20,434 bases of DNA from Ruminococcus sp. UBA4350 (GCA_002394125.1 DGSY01000193.1:1-20434), one strand, 5' to 3'. Positions 6,615 through 14,305 are shown, numbered from the stretch's first letter. Notes: generated from the letters alone by a model not told the origin. A program made the numbers and translations.

Positions 6615-7928
6615 ATGAGAAACTACACGACTCAGATGGATGCTGCCAAGCGCGGCATCATCACACCGGAAATGGAGACCGTCGCGGCGAAGGAACAGCT
6701 CTCCGCCGAAGTCATCCGCGAGCGTGTCGCGGCCGGCACCGTCGCCATTCCCGCCAATGTCCGCCATACCGCGCTCTCCGCAGAAGGCATCGGCATGGGA
6801 CTCAAAACCAAGATCAATGTCAATCTCGGCATCTCCGGCGATGCGAAGGACTACGATCTCGAAATGCAGAAGGTCGATCTCGCGCTGAAATTCGGTGCCG
6901 AGGCGATCATGGATCTCAGCAATTACGGCAAGACCAACACCTTCCGGCAGGCGCTGATCGAAAAGTCTCCGGCGATGATCGGCACTGTCCCGATGTACGA
7001 TGCGATCGGCTATCTGGACAAGGATCTGCTGGAGATCTCCGCAGAGGATTTCCTGCGCGTTGTCCGTGCGCACGCCGAGGAGGGCGTGGACTTCATGACC
7101 ATTCATGCGGGCATCAACCGCCGTGCCGTCGAAGCCTTCCGGCGAGAGGGCAGACGCATGAACATTGTCTCACGCGGCGGCTCGCTGCTGTTCGCGTGGA
7201 TGATGATGACCGGCAACGAGAACCCGTTCTTCGAGCATTACGATGAGGTTCTGGCAATTCTGCGCGAATTCGATGTCACGATCAGCCTCGGTGACGCGCT
7301 GCGTCCGGGCTGCATCGACGACAGCACCGATGCCGCACAGATCAGCGAGCTGATCGAGCTGGGCAATCTGACCAGACGCGCATGGGAAAAGGATGTGCAG
7401 GTCATGGTCGAGGGTCCCGGCCACATGGCAATGAACGAGATCGCCGCGAATATGGCGCTGCAAAAGCGGCTCTGCCACAACGCGCCGTTCTATGTGCTCG
7501 GCCCGCTCGTGACCGACATTGCGCCGGGCTATGACCACATCACCTCCGCGATCGGCGGTGCGATCGCAGCGGCAAGCGGCGCGGATTTCCTCTGCTATGT
7601 GACGCCTGCCGAGCATCTGCGTCTGCCGGATATCAACGATGTCAAGGAGGGCATCATTGCCAGCAAGATCGCTGCACACGCGGCGGATATCGCAAAGGGC
7701 ATCCCGAATGCACGCGACATTGACAATAAAATGGCCGATGCGCGGCACAAGGTCGATTGGGACGAGATGTTCAAATATGCGATCGACCCGGACAAGGCGC
7801 GGGCATATTTCGAGAGCACGCCGCCTGCCGATCGTCATACCTGCTCGATGTGCGGAAAGATGTGTGCCGTCCGCACGACCAACATGATCCTTGAGGGCAA
7901 AAAGGTCGAATTCTGCACTGAAAAATAA
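6615..7928 (+). CDS. thiC: Phosphomethylpyrimidine synthase ThiC
   Basis: A 437-residue radical-SAM enzyme that converts aminoimidazole ribotide to hydroxymethylpyrimidine phosphate in thiamin synthesis. The family core is clear (KINVNLGIS, EAIMDLSN, FMTIHAGI, SRGGSL, SLGDALRPGC, EGPGHM, TDIAPGYDHI). The C-terminal cluster motif is CSMCGKMC, Cys410, Cys413 and Cys417. The start is ATG 6615, with GGAGG 5 bases upstream; a longer frame from 6546 would begin inside the riboswitch terminator region and is rejected. The length is that of the short anaerobe/archaeal-type ThiC, lacking the N-terminal extension of proteobacterial enzymes. The TPP riboswitch and thiWMED neighbours support ThiC rather than its paralog BzaF (hydroxybenzimidazole synthase). 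The cysteine spacing here is C-x2-C-x3-C. Confidence 0.95.
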   Translation: MRNYTTQMDAAKRGIITPEMETVAAKEQLSAEVIRERVAAGTVAIPANVRHTALSAEGIGMGLKTKINVNLGISGDAKDYDLEMQKVDLALKFGAEAIMDLSNYGKTNTFRQALIEKSPAMIGTVPMYDAIGYLDKDLLEISAEDFLRVVRAHAEEGVDFMTIHAGINRRAVEAFRREGRRMNIVSRGGSLLFAWMMMTGNENPFFEHYDEVLAILREFDVTISLGDALRPGCIDDSTDAAQISELIELGNLTRRAWEKDVQVMVEGPGHMAMNEIAANMALQKRLCHNAPFYVLGPLVTDIAPGYDHITSAIGGAIAAASGADFLCYVTPAEHLRLPDINDVKEGIIASKIAAHAADIAKGIPNARDIDNKMADARHKVDWDEMFKYAIDPDKARAYFESTPPADRHTCSMCGKMCAVRTTNMILEGKKVEFCTEK

Positions 7929-7939
7929 TACAAAAAAAA

Positions 7940-8060
7940 CAGTCATGGGGAGCGCCATGACGGACTGCGCCGCAGTCTGAACAGCGAGGGAATCCGTGTT
8001 TCGGAGTGAGAGGATGCAATCGAGCATCGACCGCAGTAATGATCGTTTGATCGTCTGCGG
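7940..8060 (+). other. Structured intergenic RNA segment between thiC and thiW
   Basis: The 189-nt gap contains a series of hairpins: GTCATGG/CCATGAC (7942-7948/7955-7961, extendable with CAGTC/GACTG), the alternative GACTGC/GCAGTC (7963-7968/7972-7977), GATGC/GCATC (8013-8017/8024-8028) and CCGCAG/CTGCGG (8031-8036/8055-8060). No T-tract follows the stems, so simple termination is unlikely. I do not recognise a known RNA family. It could be a processing or stability element that sets ThiC apart from the downstream genes. No coding frame with a ribosome site is visible here. Confidence 0.5.
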
Positions 8061-8117
8061 CCGTGCTATGCTATTCCGGCTATGCAGATGACAATATATG
8101 TATAGGAGGAATTTCTC

Positions 8118-8672
8118 ATGAAACAGGCAACACTCAAAAAACTGGTAATGACCGCTCTGCTGGCCGCTCTCGCGGTGGTCTGCTCACCGCTGTCCATTCC
8201 GGTCGGCGCATCGAAATGCTTCCCCGCGCAGCATTTTGTCAATATCGTCGGCGCGGTCTTTCTGGGGCCGTGGTATGCGATGGCGGCGGCATTCGTGACG
8301 AGTCTCATCCGTGTCCTCATGGGCACAGGTACGCCCCTCGCCTTCCCCGGCAGCATGATCGGCGCATTTCTCTCCGGTCTGCTGTATCAGAAGCTCAAAA
8401 AGCTGCCCTTTGCCTATATCGGCGAGCTGTTCGGCACCGCTGTCCTCGGCGGCATGGGCGCATTCGTGATCGCATCGCAGTTTCTCGGCAAGGAGGCCGC
8501 GCTGCTGACTTATGTGCCTTCCTTTTTCCTGAGCAGTCTCGGCGGAACGGTCATCGCGGCGATCCTTGTGCCGGCGCTGAAAAAGGCCGGTGCCGACCGC
8601 TTTTTCCGTGATACGAAACAGACCGATCAAAGCGGCGCGGCAGCTCCGGCGATCCCAGAACAAAAGGAGTGA
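8118..8672 (+). CDS. thiW: ThiW, ECF-type S component for thiazole uptake
   Basis: A 184-residue integral membrane protein that serves as the substrate-binding unit of an energy-coupling-factor transporter, predicted to bring in hydroxyethylthiazole. The ThiW signature IPVGASKCFPAQHFVNIV (residues 27-44) and the glycine-rich TGTPLAFPGSMIGAFLSG region are present. Five to six hydrophobic segments span about residues 8-160, followed by a polar tail of about 25 residues. AGGAGG lies 8 bases before ATG 8118. It sits in the TPP-controlled operon directly before the thiazole kinase gene, so imported thiazole would be phosphorylated at once. The shared EcfA/EcfA'/EcfT energy module is not in this window. 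Confidence 0.93.
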   Translation: MKQATLKKLVMTALLAALAVVCSPLSIPVGASKCFPAQHFVNIVGAVFLGPWYAMAAAFVTSLIRVLMGTGTPLAFPGSMIGAFLSGLLYQKLKKLPFAYIGELFGTAVLGGMGAFVIASQFLGKEAALLTYVPSFFLSSLGGTVIAAILVPALKKAGADRFFRDTKQTDQSGAAAPAIPEQKE

Positions 8673-8681
8673 CTTCCAACG
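8664..8681 (+). promoter_or_regulatory. Ribosome site and ACG start that decide the thiM start
   Basis: AAGGAG (8664-8669) at the end of thiW is 9 bases upstream of ACG 8679-8681, the normal distance. The reading frame from the thiW stop (8670-8672) to the first ATG (8799) contains no ATG, GTG or TTG near the expected N-terminus. The thiW stop codon is in the same frame, so readthrough is the only alternative without a new start. Confidence 0.6.
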
Positions 8682-9482
8682 GACAGCAGCATTCTTGCGG
8701 CGCTGCACCAGCGCAGACCGCATATTCACTGCATCACAAATTATGTCACGGCGGAGGCCTGTGCGAATCTGCTGCACGCCTGCGGTGCGCTGCCGATCAT
8801 GGCGGATGCGCCGGAGGAATCTGCTGAGATCACCGAAAACGCCTGCGCACTGGACATCAATCTCGGCACGCTCAGCACAGCGCGGGCGGCCGCAATGCTC
8901 GCATCCGGCAGGACGGCAAACCGCATCGGCATTCCGGCCGTGCTGGATCCGGTCGGTGTCGGCGCGACTGCATTCCGCCGTGAGACCGCATCCGCATTGC
9001 TGCGGGAAATCCGGTTTGCCGCGATCAAGGGCAACGCCTCGGAGATCCGCTATCTCGCGGGGATCTCCGCCGAATGCAGCAGTGCAGATGTATCCGATGC
9101 CGATTCCGCCGACGCGGTTCATTCCGCAGATGCGGCAAAACGGCTTGCGCAGAAAACCGGCGCAGTCATCCTGCTGACCGGCGAAACAGATCTCGTCACG
9201 GACGGTATCCGGATGTTCCGCATCCGGAACGGCCACCCGATGATGTCCCGCATCACCGGCAGCGGCTGTATGCTTTCGGCACTGACGGCTGCATTTCTCG
9301 CTGTCCGGCCGGAGGATCCGCTCACGGCCTGCGTGACGGCGGCCTGTGCAATGGGACTTGCCGGTGAAATCGCCTTGCCTTCGGACGGCAATATGACATT
9401 CCGGAATGCGCTGATCGACGCAGTGTTCCGGATGACGGAACAACAGCTTGAGGAGGGCGCACGCTATGAAGCTGAGTGCTGA
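8679..9482 (+). CDS. thiM: Hydroxyethylthiazole kinase ThiM, apparent ACG start
   Basis: A 267-residue ribokinase-like enzyme that phosphorylates hydroxyethylthiazole for thiamin salvage. The N-terminal substrate-site block RPHIHCITNYVT (13-24) and PIMADAPEE (39-47) lie before the first usable ATG (8799), so starting there would remove essential protein. From ACG 8679 the length is normal for ThiM, and the catalytic-loop cysteine in TGSGCMLSA falls at residue 197, next to the family's position 198 in Bacillus subtilis. Other motifs are NLGTLS, LDPVGVGAT, KGNASEI and LLTGETDLVTDG. AAGGAG is 9 bases upstream of ACG. It is translationally coupled to thiW before it and overlaps thiE by 17 bases. 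The family is certain; the start codon is an inference and might reflect a T-to-C change or a sequencing error. Confidence 0.9.
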   Translation, partial: TDSSILAALHQRRPHIHCITNYVTAEACANLLHACGALPIMADAPEESAEITENACALDINLGTLSTARAAAMLASGRTANRIGIPAVLDPVGVGATAFRRETASALLREIRFAAIKGNASEIRYLAGISAECSSADVSDADSADAVHSADAAKRLAQKTGAVILLTGETDLVTDGIRMFRIRNGHPMMSRITGSGCMLSALTAAFLAVRPEDPLTACVTAACAMGLAGEIALPSDGNMTFRNALIDAVFRMTEQQLEEGARYEAEC

Positions 9483-10098
9483 ACAAATGCGGCTCTATGC
9501 CGTGACCGACCGCCGCTGGCTCGGCGGCAGAACGCTCGCGGATGCAGTCGCAGAGGCGATCGAGGGCGGCGTGACGATCGTACAGCTCCGCGAAAAATCG
9601 CTGGATGCCGATGCATTTCTGCGGGAGGCGGTCACGGTCAAAGCGGTCTGTGCGCGGTACGGCGTGCCGCTCATCATCAATGATAATCCGGAGATCGCGC
9701 GGCGTTCCGGCGCCGACGGAGTTCACGTCGGACAAAAGGACATGAATCCCGCAGAACTGCGCAGACTGCTCGGCGAAAACTGCATCATCGGCGTCTCGGC
9801 GGCGACCGTCGCGGAGGCAAAGCAGGCGGAGGCCGACGGCGCGGATTATCTCGGCTGCGGCGCTGTTTTCAGCACCGGAACCAAGACCGATACCCGACCG
9901 GTCGGTCATGCATTGCTCTCGCAGATCTGTTCCGCAGTGACAGTTCCGGTCGTCGCGATCGGCGGCATCAGCGAGGAGAACGCGACGCAGCTGCGCGGCT
10001 CCGGTATTGCCGGGATCGCAGTTGTTTCGGCAATTTTCGCACAAAACGATATCAAGGCCGCAGCACAGCGTCTGCGGAATCTGGAGGTACATAAATGA
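9466..10098 (+). CDS. thiE: Thiamine-phosphate synthase ThiE
   Basis: A 210-residue TIM-barrel enzyme that joins hydroxymethylpyrimidine pyrophosphate to thiazole phosphate. Diagnostic motifs are YAVTDRRWL near the N-terminus, the pyrophosphate/pyrimidine-binding QLREKSLD (40-47), IIND (70-73), DGVHVGQ (84-90), IIGVSAAT, the flexible STGTKTDTRP loop (136-145), AIGGIS (164-169) and the phosphate-binding VVSAIF near 186-191. The start is ATG 9466, with AGGAGG 9 bases upstream inside the end of thiM; an in-frame ATG at 9448 precedes that ribosome site and is rejected. The stop overlaps the thiD start as ATGA. Confidence 0.95.
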   Translation: MKLSAEQMRLYAVTDRRWLGGRTLADAVAEAIEGGVTIVQLREKSLDADAFLREAVTVKAVCARYGVPLIINDNPEIARRSGADGVHVGQKDMNPAELRRLLGENCIIGVSAATVAEAKQAEADGADYLGCGAVFSTGTKTDTRPVGHALLSQICSAVTVPVVAIGGISEENATQLRGSGIAGIAVVSAIFAQNDIKAAAQRLRNLEVHK

Positions 10099-10883
10099 TC
10101 GGAAAGGTACTGACCGTCGCCGGATCGGATTCGATCGGCGGCGCAGGCATTCAGGCGGATATCAAGACAATCACGGTCAACGGCTGCTATGCGATGACCG
10201 TCATCACGGCGCTGACCGCGCAGAATACGCTCGGCGTCACCGATGTACTGGATGTTCCGCCGGCGTTTATCGCGGCGCAGTTTGATGCGGTATTCACGGA
10301 TGTCGTGCCGGACGCTGTCAAGATCGGCATGGTCTCCAATACGGAAAGCATCCGCATGATCGCGGAAAAGCTGCGGCAATACCGCCCCGCATATACCGTC
10401 ATCGACCCTGTGATGGTCGCGACAAGCGGCAGTGCGCTGCTGCGGCCGGACGCGGTCGATGCGCTCTGCACCGAGCTGCTGCCGCTCGCGACAGTCATCA
10501 CGCCGAATCTCTCCGAAGCCGGCGTACTGCTTGGCAGAGAGATCCGTGATCCCGCCGAAATGCGCGAAGCTGCTGAGGAATTGTCCAAGCGATTCGGAAC
10601 GGCGGTACTGGTCAAGGGCGGTCATCTGACCGGGACGGCGGCGGATATGCTCTATGCAGACGGGCAGATCCATGTGTTCGAGACAGAGCGCGTCGAGACC
10701 GAAAATACCCACGGTACCGGCTGTACGCTTTCCTCGGCGATCGCGTCCAATCTTGCAAAGGGTATGACGCTGGCGGATGCCGTGAAATCGGCTAAGCAAT
10801 ACCTGACCGATGCGCTGAAAACCGGATTTGACATCGGACACGGCAGCGGCTCCCTGCTGCACAATTTCATGCTCACCCGATAA
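10095..10883 (+). CDS. thiD: Hydroxymethylpyrimidine/phosphomethylpyrimidine kinase ThiD
   Basis: A 262-residue ribokinase-fold enzyme that phosphorylates hydroxymethylpyrimidine to the pyrophosphate used by ThiE. The N-terminal substrate site VAGSDSIGGAGIQADIKT (8-25), IDPVM 103-107, VKGGH 173-177 and the catalytic GTGCTLSSA (207-215) are intact. Length is standard for the stand-alone kinase, with no fused ThiE or tenA domain. GGAGG lies 8-9 bases before ATG, inside thiE, so the two are translationally coupled. It is the last gene of the operon, and a strong terminator follows within 10 bases. Confidence 0.96.
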   Translation: MIGKVLTVAGSDSIGGAGIQADIKTITVNGCYAMTVITALTAQNTLGVTDVLDVPPAFIAAQFDAVFTDVVPDAVKIGMVSNTESIRMIAEKLRQYRPAYTVIDPVMVATSGSALLRPDAVDALCTELLPLATVITPNLSEAGVLLGREIRDPAEMREAAEELSKRFGTAVLVKGGHLTGTAADMLYADGQIHVFETERVETENTHGTGCTLSSAIASNLAKGMTLADAVKSAKQYLTDALKTGFDIGHGSGSLLHNFMLTR

Positions 10884-10887
10884 CACA

Positions 10888-10922
10888 AAGGCTCCTGTTC
10901 CGAAGAACAGGAGCCTTGTTTT
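10888..10922. terminator. Bidirectional terminator after thiD
   Basis: AAGGCTCCTGTTC (10888-10900) pairs perfectly with GAACAGGAGCCTT (10905-10917) around CGAA, followed by GTTTTG. The same stem can end the minus-strand transcript of the DUF4190-like gene, which converges here. Confidence 0.92.
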
Positions 10923-10939
10923 GCTTCAGATATTCTTAC

Positions 10940-11485
10940 TTATGCGGTGAACGGAATCAGAACAACATTTGCGGGAATGACCGCTGCCGCAGTGCCGCCG
11001 TAGCTGACCTGAGTCAGTGTGCCCTGCTTGTGATTCTCCATGAGAGAATCCATGATCTTGTAGATCGAGATGTCATACTTTTCGAGGAAGCTCTTGAACG
11101 GCTCCTCCTCATACTTCTTGAGGAAGTCCGGAATCTGACCGGTCGCCTCATAGTCAGCGAAGATCGTATCCTGCTCCACTGTGATTCTGGAGTAGTCCTT
11201 CAGAATGTCTTCACGGTACGGCCAGATCGGCTTGATCGCCATTGCGAAAGCAGCAACAATGATGATCGGAATGATGCCGCAGATGATACCGGTAATCGCC
11301 ATGCCCTTGCCGCCCTTTTTCGTTGCAAGTGCGATGATACCGAGCAGGATCGCGATCGGTGCGAGGACAATACCGACACCGCAGCAGAGAAGGAATACGC
11401 TGAGCAGACCGAAAACAAGTGCCGCGACCGAAAGACCCTTCTTCTGGCTGCCCGATGATTCAGAATAACCGTTAGATTCGCTCAT
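10940..11485 (-). CDS. DUF4190-like small membrane protein
   Basis: A 181-residue protein of unknown function. A short Ser/Gly-rich cytoplasmic tail (1-15) is followed by a very hydrophobic region with about three membrane segments (17-35, 38-55, 60-84). The glycine motif LLGIIALATKKGGKGMAITGI is like that of DUF4190 proteins. A charged domain (about 90-165) with an EEEPFKSFLEKYDI helix probably lies outside the membrane, ending in a hydrophobic tail. GGAGG precedes ATG 11485. It follows metA by 32 bp on the same strand and is followed by the shared terminator, so it may be the last gene of the carboxyltransferase-metA transcript. No function can be assigned from sequence. Confidence 0.8.
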   Translation of the reverse strand: MSESNGYSESSGSQKKGLSVAALVFGLLSVFLLCCGVGIVLAPIAILLGIIALATKKGGKGMAITGIICGIIPIIIVAAFAMAIKPIWPYREDILKDYSRITVEQDTIFADYEATGQIPDFLKKYEEEPFKSFLEKYDISIYKIMDSLMENHKQGTLTQVSYGGTAAAVIPANVVLIPFTA

Positions 11486-11517
11486 AGTGATGTACCTCCT
11501 GAATAAAAAATTGAAAT

Positions 11518-12465
11518 TTATACCTCCATTGCCTGTGTCCAGTCACGCGCCGGCAGCTCGGTCAGGTCATAGGGCGTGCGCTGATAGACACAGTAATTGA
11601 GCCAGTTGGAAAACATAAGATTCGCATGACAACGCCACGAGAATTTCGGCATTTCAGACGGATCGTTATGCGGGAAATAATTGAACGGAAGTTCAATATC
11701 CAGTCCCTTTTCCCTATCGCGGAAATACTCCGCGGCAAGCGTATTTCTGTCATATTCCGAATGTCCCGTGATAAAATACTGCCGTCCGTTGCGGTTCGCA
11801 ACGATATGCACGCCTGCAAGCTCCGAACTTGTCAGAATTCGCAGCTCCTTTACCTTTTCGATGTCCTCTCTGCGGACCTCGGTATGGCGGGAGTGCGGTA
11901 CGTCAAATACATCGTCAAAGCCGCGCAGAAGCTGCGAGCGCTTGACCTCCGCTCTGTGCGGGAACACGCCGAACATCTTCTTTTTCAGCAGATATTTCGG
12001 CACGCCGAAGTGATAGTAAAGACCGGCCTGTGCGCCCCAGCAGATATGCAGTGCGCTGAAAACGTGAGTTTTTGACCACTCCATCAGCTCACAGATTTCC
12101 TGCCAGTAATCGACCTGTTCAAAAGGTAATTGCTCGACGGGTGCGCCGGTGATGATCATGCCGTCGAAGAACTGCCCGCGGATCTCGGAGAGCGTCGTAT
12201 AGAACGCATCCATATGGCTCTGCGACGCATTCTTGGAAATATGCGATTCCATGCGCAGCAGCGAAATATTCACCTGGATCGCGGTGTTGCTCAGCAGGCG
12301 GAGGAGCTGAAGCTCGGTCTCCTGCTTTTTCGGCATAATATTGAGGACGAGCAGGCGCAGCGGACGGATATCCTGATGCGCCGCCCTCTCATTGTCCATA
12401 ACAAAAATATGTTCATTCTGCAATGCGCGGAATGCAGGCAGCTCCGGAGAGATACAGATCGGCAA
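11518..12465 (-). CDS. metA: Homoserine O-acetyltransferase of the MetA family
   Basis: A 315-residue enzyme that acylates homoserine as the first committed step to methionine. I start it at TTG 12465: AAGGAG lies 9 bases upstream and the protein then begins MPICISPELP, like the MPI start of the family. An upstream TTG at 12471 is only 3 bases from AAGGAG. With this start the catalytic residues fall at Cys142 (HICWGAQ), His235 and Glu237 (TGHSEYD), the standard family numbers. Residue 111 is Glu (GAPVE), the residue shown in Bacillus cereus MetA to select acetyl-CoA over succinyl-CoA, so the product is predicted to be O-acetylhomoserine. It lies 36 bp after the OadA-like gene on the same strand. 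Confidence 0.93.
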   Translation of the reverse strand: MPICISPELPAFRALQNEHIFVMDNERAAHQDIRPLRLLVLNIMPKKQETELQLLRLLSNTAIQVNISLLRMESHISKNASQSHMDAFYTTLSEIRGQFFDGMIITGAPVEQLPFEQVDYWQEICELMEWSKTHVFSALHICWGAQAGLYYHFGVPKYLLKKKMFGVFPHRAEVKRSQLLRGFDDVFDVPHSRHTEVRREDIEKVKELRILTSSELAGVHIVANRNGRQYFITGHSEYDRNTLAAEYFRDREKGLDIELPFNYFPHNDPSEMPKFSWRCHANLMFSNWLNYCVYQRTPYDLTELPARDWTQAMEV

Positions 12466-12501
12466 CTCCAATGTCTCCTTTCCTGTGCCGTACCGGCCGT
12501 A

Positions 12502-13899
12502 TCAGACGGGGTGGATCTGCTTTGCGGGATCGCCGTGAACGCCGTCCAGACCGAACATTTTGTCGCGCCGCTTCTCGAAGAACTTGACAGCGACCTGTCC
12601 GAACTGTGCGTAGGAGAGGACATCCTCCTCCTGTGTGATCCACTCTGCGCATTCCTCGCGCAGCTTATCCAGCTCCGGCTCCAGCAAATCAGCCGGACGG
12701 CAGGTGATCGGTTTATCGTCCTTGAGGATCATCTTCTGGAATTCGGGGTCGATCGGGAGCGGCGTTCTGCCGTATTCGCCCTTGACCATTGCGCGGAATT
12801 CCTTTGTGACCATCTTATAGCGCTCGCCGCTGATGATATTGAACACAGCCTGTGTGCCGACGATCTGAGAGGTCGGCGTGACGAGCGGCGGGAAGCCTGC
12901 ATCCTTGCGGACGCGCGGAACCTCCTCCAGAACGGCCGTGAGCTGATCCTCCTTGCCCGCCTGCTTGAGCTGAGAGAGCAGATTCGAGAGCATACCGCCC
13001 GGAACCTGATAGATCAGCGTCTTCGCATCGGTGGCCAGCATCTTCGGATCGAGCAGACCGGATTCGATATATTTGTCGCGCAGCTTCATGAAGAACGGAC
13101 GCAGTCCGCTGAGCTTCACGAGATCCAGACCGGTATCGTATTCGGTACCCTGGAAGGCCGCGACCATAGATTCGGTCGGCGCATGGGATGTGCCGAGTGC
13201 GAGCGGGCTCATCGCGGTGTCAATGACATCGACGCCGGCTTCGGCCGCCTTCATCAGGCACATGGATGCCAGACCGGAGGTGTAGTGCGTATGCAGCTGG
13301 ATCGGCAGATCGGTCGCCTTTTTCAGCGCCCGGATGAGTGTTTCTGCGCGGTAGGGCGTCAGCAGCGCCGCCATATCCTTGACACAGATCGAATCCGCAC
13401 CGGCGCTTTCGATCTGCTTTGCATAGTTGACATAGTATTCATCGGTGAAGACCTCGCCGGTCGTAAAGCTCATTGCGACCTGCGTATGTGCGCCTTCCTT
13501 CTTCGCGGCTTTGATCGCCGTTTCCAGATTGCGGATATCATTGAGCGCATCGAAAATGCGGATGACATCAATGCCGTTCGCAATGGACTTCTGCACGAAA
13601 TACTCGACGACATCGTCGGCATAGTGCCGGTATCCGAGCATATTCTGTCCGCGGAACAGCATTTGCAGCGGTGTCTTCGGCATATTCTTCTTGAGGATGC
13701 GCAGACGCTCCCACGGATCCTCATTCAGGAAGCGCAGGCAGGTGTCAAAGGTCGCGCCGCCCCAGCATTCGATCGAGCGGAAGCCGATCTCGTCCAGCTC
13801 CGGCAGGATCGGAAGCATATCTTCGGTGGTCATGCGCGTTGCGATCAGAGACTGATGCGCGTCACGCAGGACGGTTTCTGTAATACCAATCTTTGCCAC
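12502..13899 (-). CDS. OadA/PycB-type carboxyltransferase subunit (oxaloacetate/pyruvate side)
   Basis: A 465-residue cytoplasmic subunit that transfers CO2 between pyruvate/oxaloacetate and carrier-bound biotin. The HMGL-like TIM barrel contains TVLRDAHQSL with Asp13, IECWGGATFD (43-52), the carbamylated-lysine candidate Lys174 in CVKDMA, and the metal ligands His203 and His205 in LHTHYTSG. The conserved PYC_OADA region (roughly 290-460) completes it. The C-terminal biotin domain of longer OadA proteins is absent and is supplied by the separate gene 13 bp upstream. Translation starts at GTG 13899 after AGAGGTGAT. Alternative readings are an oxaloacetate decarboxylase alpha subunit, a PycB, or the 5S subunit of a transcarboxylase; the gene set here favours the last or a soluble variant. 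Confidence 0.92.
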   Translation of the reverse strand: MAKIGITETVLRDAHQSLIATRMTTEDMLPILPELDEIGFRSIECWGGATFDTCLRFLNEDPWERLRILKKNMPKTPLQMLFRGQNMLGYRHYADDVVEYFVQKSIANGIDVIRIFDALNDIRNLETAIKAAKKEGAHTQVAMSFTTGEVFTDEYYVNYAKQIESAGADSICVKDMAALLTPYRAETLIRALKKATDLPIQLHTHYTSGLASMCLMKAAEAGVDVIDTAMSPLALGTSHAPTESMVAAFQGTEYDTGLDLVKLSGLRPFFMKLRDKYIESGLLDPKMLATDAKTLIYQVPGGMLSNLLSQLKQAGKEDQLTAVLEEVPRVRKDAGFPPLVTPTSQIVGTQAVFNIISGERYKMVTKEFRAMVKGEYGRTPLPIDPEFQKMILKDDKPITCRPADLLEPELDKLREECAEWITQEEDVLSYAQFGQVAVKFFEKRRDKMFGLDGVHGDPAKQIHPV

Positions 13900-13912
13900 T
13901 TCGGATCACCTC

Positions 13913-14305
13913 TCAGCCCAGAACTGCGAGCGCATCGCCGGGATTGACCGCGCTGCCCTTGGTGGTATTGACCGCCAGAACGGTGCCGTCCTCCGGCGCA
14001 ACGATATCGTTTTCCATCTTCATCGCTTCGAGAACGAACAGCACCTGACCCTTTGTCACGCTGTCGCCGGCCTTGCACTTGACATCGAGGATCGTGCCCG
14101 GCATCGGCGCGGAGACCGGTGTGCCGTCTGCTGCGGAAACAGCAGGTGCAGCCGGTGCTGCGGGAGCCGGTGCTGCGGCAGCGGCAGGTGCAGGAGCAGC
14201 CGCGGGAGCGGGAGCTGCGGATGCAGGTGCTGCACCCTCGCCCATTTCCTCGACGACAACATCATACTGCTTATTATTTACGGTGACTCGAAACTGCTTG
14301 CCCAT
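13913..14305 (-). CDS. Biotin carboxyl carrier protein (1.3S/BCCP-like)
   Basis: A 130-residue carrier whose biotin shuttles CO2 between the two carboxyltransferase subunits. A short N-terminal beta segment (MGKQFRVTVNNKQYDVVVEE) leads to an Ala/Pro linker at about 24-57, then a biotinyl domain with the modification motif EAMKMEN; Lys96 is the predicted biotinylation site. The length and linker resemble the 1.3S transcarboxylase subunit and free-standing gamma-type carriers; there is no membrane segment as in OadG. A GGAGG site precedes ATG 14305. It sits between the two transferase genes. Confidence 0.93.
   Translation of the reverse strand: MGKQFRVTVNNKQYDVVVEEMGEGAAPASAAPAPAAAPAPAAAAAPAPAAPAAPAVSAADGTPVSAPMPGTILDVKCKAGDSVTKGQVLFVLEAMKMENDIVAPEDGTVLAVNTTKGSAVNPGDALAVLG

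Noticed and set aside
7929..8117. A second thiamin riboswitch between thiC and thiW
   Set aside because: None of the thi-box sequences (CTGAGA, ACCTG, GGATCATGC) are present, despite several hairpins.
8799..9482. thiM beginning at the first ATG (8799)
   Set aside because: It would delete the conserved HCITNYVT substrate-site block that is in frame upstream, and no ribosome site fits.
12466..12471. metA start at TTG 12471
   Set aside because: Only 3 bases from AAGGAG; TTG 12465 has 9-base spacing, gives the MPI N-terminus and restores exact family residue numbers.
12130..13947. 605-codon plus-strand frame opposite metA and the OadA-like gene
   Set aside because: Antisense shadow across two real genes with exact catalytic motifs on the other strand.
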